A stretch of 64,000 nucleotides of DNA from Pogona vitticeps. Its lineage: Eukaryota > Chordata > Lepidosauria > Squamata > Agamidae. The notes beneath the pieces were generated by a model, which saw only the letters and a list, made by a program, of their open reading frames with translations, was not told the origin of the DNA and did not search any database. Shown here piece by piece: positions 56,261 to 64,000 of this stretch (position 1 is its first letter; the number at the start of each line of letters is the position of its first letter). Both the position numbers and the translations under genes were made by a program. The stretch lies in assembly GCF_051106095.1 (NCBI RefSeq), contig NC_135793.1, positions 6,833,001 to 6,897,000 on the forward strand, in the 5' to 3' direction.

Positions 56261-56544
56261 AGTACGTTCATTAGGTCCTTCTTTTGCTGCCCCTTTTTAA
56301 ATTCAGTCTTTCTTTAAACCTTCAAATCTGTTCACTCTATTGTTCTGTGCATCACAGGGTAGAGCTTGGAAGGAGATTTGGAGATTTTTTTTCATCTGGT
56401 TCCATGGATTCTGTGAATTCCATTCCATTTCTTCCTTGGCTGCTGGAGGTCCCTTTCAGCCAACTCTGCAGCATTTGTGTTGTTCCCGGGTGAAAATCTC
56501 CCCTCAGAAGTGTCTTTGCAGTTCTCTCGGGAACTTTTCAAGTT

Positions 56545-57165
56545 GAAGAAGGAGGGTGAAGAGTGTGATTCAATCCCCAGCAGACGGCTGGAAACAATTC
56601 AATGGATGGCATTCTCGTTGTTGGCTTGTTTGGGAACGCCGAAGCACCTGCAGAAGGAAGGCAGACCAAAAGCAGGATTCAGTTGCACAGCCAATTTAGC
56701 AGCAATATTTCAAGCCACACAGGTCTGCAGAAACAGTAAAACGGTAAAAAAATAATAAAAAGCTTCTTTGTGACAATTAAGATTAAAAGATTAAAATGGG
56801 GTTAAAGAGGGGGTGCAGCAGAGCCCAGCAAAATGTGATAATCCTCCCTCTGTCGGTCATCTTCAACCCCGCCTTGGGACATTGTCACTCTCAAGTGTTC
56901 TTTCTCCCCCTCAATGGGGAAGACCCCGACCCTTTCTGCCCTCCCTCTGGGGGAAGGGGCTGCTCTCCCTGGAGCACCTCCTCGGACCTTTGCCTGGGAT
57001 GACCCTACCTGGCCGAGATGGTCTACGACTCCCCCTCCTTCTCTTCTTCCAGGCTGGCGATGTCGGCCAGCGTGTCGGCGTCATCGTCCTCCTCAGCAGA
57101 ATCCTACGAAAGAAAGCAGTTTGGTTAAATGGGAACCAGGACGCCAGCTGGAGACCTTTGGGGTC
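56545..57165. repeat. Tandem duplication, unit 1 (downstream copy)
   Basis: Matches 57963-58610 along its length: 'gtgaagagtgtgattcaatc', 'caaaagcaggattcagttgc', 'ccccgccttgggacattgtc', 'ccctacctggccgagatggt'. It includes a copy of the terminal exon of the minus-strand gene (57023-57103). The two units start about 1.4 kb apart, with the 57165-57963 stretch (L1-like end and microsatellite) between them. Confidence 0.85.
57023..57103 (-). pseudogene. Duplicated terminal exon of the modular gene
   Basis: Has the same acceptor ('cgtag') and opens with 'DSAEEDDDADTLADIASLEEE', followed by KEGES and a TAG stop in the same context as the exon at 58563-58444. It is 26 residues, 13 shorter than the upstream copy because one internal 'LEDIPSLEDEEVDS'-type repeat is absent. 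No frame damage. It could serve as an alternative last exon, or be an unused duplicate. Confidence 0.65.
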
Positions 57166-57439
57166 GAAAACAGACCCAGTGATTTATATCCCTTTCAGGT
57201 TAAAACCATTCTCGCTGCGTATCTAGGACTTTCCCTTCTCCTCTCCCCACTCTCCCCACTTTTCCTTCCCCCCAACTTGAAATATAATACAGCATGGAAT
57301 GTTTCAGGCAAGCCTGGATGTCTCTTGGTATTCTTGGGAATCTCACAGCAATTCTATCACCTCTCCTTTCTTTGGCCTTGAGTTCTCTCAAATGTGATCA
57401 TTGAATATAAGGCCATATATAATTGAGAAGAAAATAGAA

Positions 57440-57832
57440 TATAGTCTACTGTATCTATTCACAGCAGTTAGGTTAGTCTGGGCCCAAGAATGGAAGAAGG
57501 AAGAGACACCAACGATGGATGAGCTCTTAAAGAAGGGATCGGACATGGCAGAAGTAGACATGCTTTCAGAGGCACTACGGGATCAACCAAGAGACTTTGT
57601 AAAGCAAATCTGGAAGCTGATACATATTTGGGCCCAGAAAAAGACAGGAGCTTGGGGGGAAATTAGTCTATAGCGAATCAGTGCTCACCGGAATCCCCTT
57701 GAAGATATTCGATGACCAGACGACGGTGAAATCTCTCTTCCATAGGGGAATGAAGGATGTTCAGCTGGTATCTTTTCTTTTTCTCTGTTTGTTTCATTAA
57801 TTATCTCTTAGATTGTTGTTGTTTTTAAATTT
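57440..57832 (+). mobile_element. L1-like LINE 3' end, plus strand
   Basis: A frame ending at 57673 reads 'EWKKEETPTMDELLKKGSDM', then 'AEVDMLSEALRDQ' and 'KLIHIWAQKKTGA'. This matches the general form of the C-terminus of vertebrate L1 ORF2 (W..P.TMEEL..K..DLAEMD.L). A non-coding 3'UTR follows and then the AAT microsatellite, which may have grown from the LINE tail. It lies between the two units of the tandem duplication. Confidence 0.6.
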
Positions 57833-57962
<130 letters not shown>

Positions 57963-58610
57963 GAAGGTGGGTGAAGAGTGTAATTCAATCCCAGCAGATG
58001 GCTGGAAACAATTCAATTGATGCCACGCTCCTTGTTTGTTTGTTTGGGATCGCCGAAGCACCTGCAGAAGGAAGGCAGATCAAAAGCAGGATTCAGTTGC
58101 ACAGCCAATTTAGCAGCAATATTGCAAGCCACGCAGGTAGGGAGAAACAGTAAAATGGTAAAATAAAAATAAAAAGCTTCTTTGTGACAATTAAGATTGA
58201 AAAATAAAAGATTAAAATGGGGTTAAAGAGGGGTTGCAGCAGAGCCCAGCAAAACGTTGTAATCCTCCCTCCGTCAGCCATCTTCAACCCCGCCTTGGGA
58301 CATTGTCACTCTCAAGCCTTCTTTCTCCCCCTCAAAGGGCAAGACCCTGACCCTTTCTGCTCTTCTTGAGGGGGAAGGGACTGCTCTCCCTGGAGCCGTT
58401 CCTCAGACCTTTGCCTGGGATGACCCTACCTGGCCGAGATGGTCTACGGCTCCACCTCCTCCTCCTCCAGGCTGGCGATGTCGGCCAGCGAGTCCACTTC
58501 CTCATCTTCCAGGCTGGGGATGTCCTCCAGCGTGTCGGTGTCACCAAACTCCTCAGGAGAATCCTACGAAAAAGAGGGATTTGGTTAAATGAGAACCAGA
58601 ACTCAAGCTG
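57963..58610. repeat. Tandem duplication, unit 2 (contains the used terminal exon)
   Basis: Counterpart of 56545-57165. Starts 'gtgggtgaagagtgtaattc' and includes the exon at 58444-58563. Small differences (for example 'gcagatggctgg' against 'gcagacggctgg') show the copies have diverged a little. Confidence 0.85.
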
Positions 58611-61600
58611 GAGACCATTGGGAACCCCCCGCTTTAAGGAGCCCTTGCAGTCCGGAACTGCAAGAAGGTCTGGTCTCTTCAGAGAAGGGAGCCGTGGGGC
58701 GTGCCAGGGTTGGGGGGCATAAGGGATGCCTCCTTCCTCCACCCTTTGACCTCCCATAGAAGGGGCAGCTTTTTCTTCCTTACCAAAGGTGGAACGTCCT
58801 CCATTTCTTTGAGGAGTTTGTTCAGGGCCTCCGCCAGGGCACTGCAAGAAACAGAGGAGAAGAAGAGTCTAAAGCCAGTGTGTGGAGCTAGAAGGCCAGC
58901 CCAGCCCCACCAAGCCATCGAACCATCGGGGCTCAATTCCCTGCACTGGGTGGACAGATCCCTCTGGGATGCAGAGAACAGTTCCTAAGGGCAAAAAAGC
59001 CACGTTTCCTTCTGCTTTCTTAAGAGCCTGTTCGGGAGTGCCCTGGCCTCCAGGTCTGGCGTTGGAAGAGAGGAGGACACCCTGGCGGGATTCCCATGGA
59101 GCAGCATCCATAGTGTCCTCGATCCAGGCGCTTCCCTGGCAGCAGGCGGCTTCCTTTCCTTGTTCTATTTTTTAAAAAACCTCCTGAGGAGCTAGATCAA
59201 GAATGCAGGGTTTCTTCCTGGCTCCTTTCTCTGGCTTCTTGGGAGGAAAATTAAAAAGGCCAGAAAAAGGGAAGGTGCCCTTGAGCTGCCAGGCAGCCCA
59301 ATAAACCAGCCAAACACTGAAACCGACAAGGAGGCAAACGACACGTGAACCCAACCAGGAAGCTCCCTGGGTTTGTTTAAGTCTTCCTATTCAATTAAAA
59401 CCTGGAGGGATCCTCCGTGAGCCCCAACCCGCCTTTTTACACATCAAGCCAGAAAGAGAGAGAGAGAGAGAGAGGGACAGATTACCTGGGTGATGGTACC
59501 ATTGCTTGTGCAGGGAGGCTCTCGCTCTCGTCTGTGGTGTCCGAGAGGGTAAAGGGCGATGTGTATTCTGAAGAACTCTAGGAATCAAAACCAAGCATTC
59601 ACACATTTAGTACAAAGCAAAGTGATCTCCATCCCTTTGGGAACCCTGCTCAGCCAGTAGGATGTGTTTGTGGGTTTTCTACCATTTACAGCAGAGTAAC
59701 AGTGGGCCTTTGAAAGGAAATGGTTCCCCATGAGAGCAGGGGATCCGGTAAATAAAGGGGATCCTTCTTTTCTGGGGCACATTTCCCTTGACGGGGCAGC
59801 AGGAGGCAGAGAGAGGGAGGGAGGGCTGCTTTCTCTCCTTTCCCCATTAAGGTGTGGGGCTGGCTTACCTGGGTGGAGCTCCCCACACTTCTCACCCTCC
59901 TGGAGAGCCGGTGGGGAAATAGCAACGGGCCAAGAGCATTTGGGAGAGGAAGCCCGAGGCAAGGGGTAGGCGGGCCCCCTCTTCCAGGCCCCACCAGCCC
60001 CTTCCACGCCCTGCTTTGCATCCAAAACTTACCAAAAAACCAAACGTGGATCCCTCTTCCTCCACGAATGCCTGCCTCGATGTTACTGCCACGAGACTAG
60101 GAGAAACAAGCCACAGAACAGATTAGACCCCTGAATTCAGGAGCTCCTTGTCCTTATGAGCTCCATCCACTGGGGGTGGCACATGCATTGTGTGCTGTGG
60201 TGGAGCATGGGGACCTTTCCAGCTGGTGGAGCCAGAAAGGGGTCAGAGGTTATGGGGCCCTTCCCAAAGCATCCCCACCATTGTCCAGACCCTGATGTTG
60301 AGAGGAGGTCTGGGGGTGTCCGTGGGCCAAACCAGCACGTCCCTCCCAATCCTCCCCTTGAAGAGAGCGTACCTTCCAGAAACGGGTCGTGGGACAAAGG
60401 TCTCCTCATCCAAGCTGCCCCAATAGCTAATTGAGGCTCCGAGGGGCATAGAATCCTGAAAAAATAAAAAAATAAATGGATAAATGATTTGAAACTACAA
60501 ACACAATGATTTGTAGCCCACCTCTCTCTTTAGCCCAAACGCTGTTCTCTCCTCCTGCAGGAGGCTTTTGAAGGGAAGGGAAAGGAAAGGGGACGTCCTC
60601 TCCGTAGAGGAAACCTCCTTCCACTCCTTACCACGGTCAATGTGGATTGCCGGCCATCCTTCCCCTCCTCTCTTCCGCAGGGTAGCAGTTGGCTGTAAAT
60701 GCTGTGAGAAGAGGACACCACAGGTCAGAAAAGGACGGCATAAAAGGGCCACTGGATGAGACCAGGGCTGCAGCAATCCCTGTCGTTGCCCTAACTCCGA
60801 TTTCAAGGAGGTGTCTGGGCTTTGCTTGGCAAATGCATTGCCAGAACCAGGCCACCCCTTCCTGTCCCTCAGCTGGGAGGACCGTACCTTTCCACCTCGG
60901 AGATGACCACAGACGGAACCTCTGGCAGGCTGCTCTGGGCGCTCCGTGGGGCAAGGACCACCATGGAATCCAGGGTCCTTGCAGAGCAGGCCGAAAAGGC
61001 CCGTTGCTTTTCTTCCTTCTCCTCCTCGGCTTCCCTGGTTTGCAGCTCGCTGTGGGTGCTGAGAAAAGAGGACACAAGAGGTCAGCAACTGGAGGCCACA
61101 GAACGACGTAGGAGGAAACCAGGGCGGCAGCCACTGGGCCTGAATCCTACTTCCAGCTGTTGCCCCAAGTAGATCTCAAAGGATCATGAAGGCCAGCACC
61201 AGCTCCCATCCTCGGTTCCCCAGGACACCAGCCAGTCACCCCCAGCCTTTGAGACACAGGGAGTGACTGGACTTCGTTTGGGAAATGCATACCCTAACGG
61301 AGGGCAGCCCTTTCTGTCCCTCGGCTGGGAAGACCGTACCTTTCCACCTCGGAGATCACCAGAGATGGAGCCCGTGGCAGGCTGCTCTGGGCGCTCCGAG
61401 GGGCAAGCCCCACCATGGAATCCAGGGTCCTTGCAGAGCAGGTCGAAAGGGTCCCTTGCGGTTCCTCCTTCTCCTCCTCGGCTTCCCTGGCTGGCAGCTC
61501 GCTGCAGGTGCTGAGAAAAGAGGACACAAGGGGTCGGCAACTGGAGGCCCCACAGCATCGTAGGAGGAAACCAGGGCAGCAGCCACTGGACCTGAGTGGA

Positions 61601-62836
61601 GTGACTGGACTTTGTTTGGGAAATACATAGCATAGCCTAAAGGAGGGCAGCCCTTTCTGTCCCTCGGCTGGGGAGACCGTACCTTTCCACCTCTGAGATC
61701 ACCAGAGACGGAGCCTTGCGGTTCCTCCTTCTTCTCCTCGGCTTCCCTGGCTTGCAAACCGGCTTCCCTGACTCTCCGGTCACCTCAGAGATGACCAGAG
61801 ACTCTGGAAAGCTGGTCTGGGTGCTCTGTGGGACAAGCACCACCACGGAATCCTGTCAATGAAAGGGAAGAAGGAATCGGAAGATCAGACGCACATCCTG
61901 AAGCCCACTTTCCCCTTCTAGCCCAAAAGGTGTTCCCTGCTAAGATTTCTCCCTGGACAAAGTTGGCTCTCCCGTTAACGCAAAGGGTGGCTGGGGAGAA
62001 CTTTCCTCTCCATGGTATAAATTACTGCTTGCAGGGGGAGTCAAGCTGATGGGGGATGAAAGGGGTGGAGAAGCGACCAGAAGAAGGGAAAGGGCCTTTC
62101 ATCTGCCCTCAAGAATCTGGTTTCCTGGTGCAAGACCCTCCCTCACCCAGTTTCAAGCATGACAGCATATCCGTGTTTCATATTTGAAGGAGCCTCTCTG
62201 GGATGGACACCCCATTGAGAGGGAGAAGCAGCAGGGAGCTCTTGGGCCACATCCTGGCTCCCAATGTTTTGTTTCTAGCATGGGAGCAGGAATTGTCTCC
62301 TCGCTGCACCTACGGTGTTTAGATGGGCTCTGAATCTCAGCCGACCTCACCAACCCCGGGGCCGGCCTCTCTGCAAGAAGCCAGGAGCTGTGCAACGGGA
62401 GGGAAAGGGGACGTCGCACTGGGAGAAGAAAAAGGGATCCTTGCGCTTCTTACCCTGAAATCTGATGTCTCCTCTGTCTGCTCCTGGCGCTCCCTAGTGA
62501 TGCTAGGATGAGAAGATGACACAAGAGGTCAGAAACTCAAGCAGACTAGCAAGATGTGCTTAGAGATCTATCCTAAAGATCTCTTGGTCCCCATGGGCTC
62601 CCCTCCCCTCCTTTCTTCTCTCCACGTCCCCCTCATCTTCCCAAAGGCTAAGGGAGAACGGAGCCATCCCGGTTTTTCTTCCTGATCCTCGCTTCCAACC
62701 CTTGTGCCTCCTCCCTCCCTGTTCTCTGCTGGTCAGGAGCTTGTTGGTCGGGGTTTGTTTTGCGAAAGGAAAGGCTTCTGATGTTTGGGGTCCTACCTGG
62801 GAGGTTCAGGAGCAGGCTCTCGACAGGTTGGGGTGC
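58444..62836 (-). CDS. Unnamed modular acidic protein, alternating-phase exons (3' part, 11+ exons)
   Basis: Minus-strand exons in transcript order: 62836-62797 (acceptor could be 62873), 62502-62454, 61852-61683, 61510-61340, 61058-60888, 60701-60632, 60455-60373, 60096-60033, 59577-59486, 58841-58784, 58563-58444 (TAG stop). Every border is AG/GT and all join in one frame, about 360 residues so far; the N-terminus was not found. Introns are mostly phase 0 then phase 2 in turn. Most phase-0 exons open with Asp-Ser ('DSVVVLVPQ', 'DSMPLGASISYW', 'DSPEEFGDTD'); phase-2 exons open with a split Ser ('SITRERQEQTEE', 'SIYSQLLPC', 'SLVAVTSRQAF', 'SALAEALNKLLKEMED'). Two 171-base exons fuse both types and end 'APSLVISEVE' or 'VPSVVISEVE'. 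The protein is Glu/Ser-rich with no signal peptide or membrane segment in this part. I do not recognise the family. Confidence 0.72.
59461..59475. repeat. Short (GA)n tract beside a splice donor
   Basis: GA repeats from about 59455 to 59475 lie about 10 bases downstream (transcript sense) of the donor at 59485; as transcribed it is (TC)n. Confidence 0.7.
60700..61860 (-). repeat. Triplicated exon-intron unit
   Basis: Exons 61852-61683, 61510-61340 and 61058-60888 share sequence ('gaggtggaaag' donor end, 'gctccgtctctggtgatct'), and so do pieces of their introns ('cctttctgtccctcggctgg', 'gggaaatgcat' against 'ggcaaatgcat'). Unit spacing is about 340-450 bp. The first unit in transcript order is rearranged: it carries a second 'PSLVISEVE' block, and a segment read as 'REAEEEKEEPQ' in the other two is read one frame off, giving 'KPGKPRRRRRNRK'. 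Confidence 0.75.
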
Positions 62837-62873
62837 CTGCACAACAAGAAAATGTGCACCACCTCCCCAACCG

Positions 62874-64000
62874 CTGGAAAAGAGAAAGAAGAGCTAAAGG
62901 TTAACGCTGAGAGAAGCAGAGATGTTTGGGTGGGGTTAGCAAAACGCCTGGACTCTTTCCAAACCCACCTACCAGTCCATGAGTGTCTAAAGAAATGGGG
63001 TCCTGGGGGAGTGGGAGTCAATCTTTGTCCTTCTCTTCCCCACCTCCTTTGGATCCTTGTTTGGAAAGTATAGACCAAGATTCTATACTTAAAATGGGGG
63101 AAAATACAGGTGGATTTGAGAGGAGGAGGAGATAGAAGGTACATATGCTCAGGAGAAGGGAAGGGAGACCAAGCCCCTGGAGATTTGTGCCCAGGCTGCC
63201 AGTTCTTTGCCCATCCCTTGCCAGGAGGGGTGGGTGGGAGGGGGGCAGGATGGGGGCTGCCGTCCCCCCTCCCGACTGCCTCAATGCTCGGCTTGCACCT
63301 CTCATTACCCACCCGCCCTATCGACCTTTTCTAACAAGGGCCACTTCACCAATTTGCCTTTTTGGAAAAAAAATGCCTACACAGACTCTCACTTCTACCC
63401 CTTTTTTCAAACGGGGAGACATGCAACACCACCTTCAACAAACTATAAGTCCAGTCTCTTAGAGGTGTCAAAGACACAGTCATCAGGGCTGAACGTAGAT
63501 TAAGCGAGTACAGCCAAATAATTCCCAGTTCAAACTCTAATTCCAGGTGGAGACAGCCTGCTCGTTCAAAGCCAGCTTCTCTCCATAACAGAGGACATAC
63601 AGCACATGAAATCTTTCCTGAATGAATCCAACAAACTTCTAAACACTTTGATGGCTATCTGCAAAAAGCTATGGTTAAGATCTGACTCAGAGGAAACTAA
63701 AAGCAGATCATGTCCAAGGGTTGCTTCTACTACCAGCCTGATATGCAGAACACAGGCGAGAAAAGAGGTGCAAAAAAGGAAAATAACAAGCAATAAAAGA
63801 CGAAAAGTAAATATGTAAAAACATTCCCAAACCAGTTCCATACAAAAAGATGCAGTGAAGGAAACTTTTAAAATTACTGGATAGTAACTCAGCACAGAAA
63901 AGTACAATGCAAACAGAGCAGCTAATTCTAAACAAGAAAGTAGATCTGGAGGAACTTGCTCATCTCTCTACTAATGCAGAGAAGTCTCTCCCTCACTCTC
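62874..64000. other. Region upstream of the modular gene, no supported exon
   Basis: No exon that would extend the modular gene is convincing here. 63550-63830 holds short open frames on both strands (for example plus-strand 'MKSFLNESNKLLNTLMAICK') with no splice or family support; it may be an old mobile-element remnant. 63200-63330 is G/C-rich and repetitive on both strands. The gene's 5' end must lie here undetected or beyond the window. Confidence 0.4.

Noticed and set aside
59870-59905. A small minus-strand exon ('EGEKCGELHP') between the exons at 60033 and 59577
   Set aside because: It has a fair acceptor and donor but is 31 bases long, so it would break the frame shared by its neighbours.
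63566-63907. 113-residue minus-strand hydrophobic frame that could look like a membrane protein
   Set aside because: No splice support and no family; the opposite strand is open too, so the hydrophobicity is probably compositional.

Overview
The window is vertebrate nuclear DNA, almost certainly from a squamate reptile (a lizard-type genome). The genes are split by GT..AG introns. The repeat content is typical of squamates: Sauria/ACA-type and other tRNA-derived SINEs, L2-like LINEs, CR1 tails, a BovB LINE 3' end, several hAT-like and pogo/Tigger-like non-autonomous DNA transposons, and long microsatellites. I found no rRNA, CRISPR array or prokaryotic feature, and no recognisable endogenous retrovirus.

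Four protein-coding loci can be supported. (1) APOOL (MICOS subunit MIC27) lies on the + strand at 10458-27967. It has nine coding exons, starting in a GC-rich CpG promoter, and all exon phases join. (2) SATL1, a spermidine/spermine N1-acetyltransferase-like gene, lies on the - strand at 40475-30656. It has five coding exons at the SAT1 family's exon boundaries. The last exon has lost a recognisable acetyl-CoA loop and does not splice in frame as read. APOOL followed by convergent SATL1 is the gene order of human Xq21. (3) An unnamed six-exon gene on the + strand (45663-53006) encodes a 277-residue, cysteine-rich, EGF-like, single-pass membrane protein with a Pro/Tyr-rich tail. (4) An unnamed - strand gene ends at 58444 and runs up to at least 62836. 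It is built from small, strictly phase-alternating exons, some of them tandemly multiplied, and its terminal exon has been copied about 1.4 kb downstream.

Layout: 1-10.2 kb is gene-free upstream sequence full of old repeats. 10.2-28 kb is APOOL. 28-30.6 kb is short intergenic DNA. 30.6-40.5 kb is SATL1. 40.5-45.6 kb is intergenic, with the BovB fragment. 45.6-53 kb is the membrane-protein gene. 53.7-56 kb is an internally deleted L2-like LINE. 56.5-58.6 kb is a tandem duplication with an L1-like 3' end wedged in it. 58.4-62.8 kb is the modular-exon gene. 62.9-64 kb has no supported exon.

The genes do not form one pathway. APOOL shapes mitochondrial cristae, SATL1-type enzymes acetylate polyamines, and the last two are of unknown function. 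The most novel items are the modular alternating-phase gene, the EGF-like membrane gene, and a palindromic retroposon family found three times with clear 10-15 bp target-site duplications.
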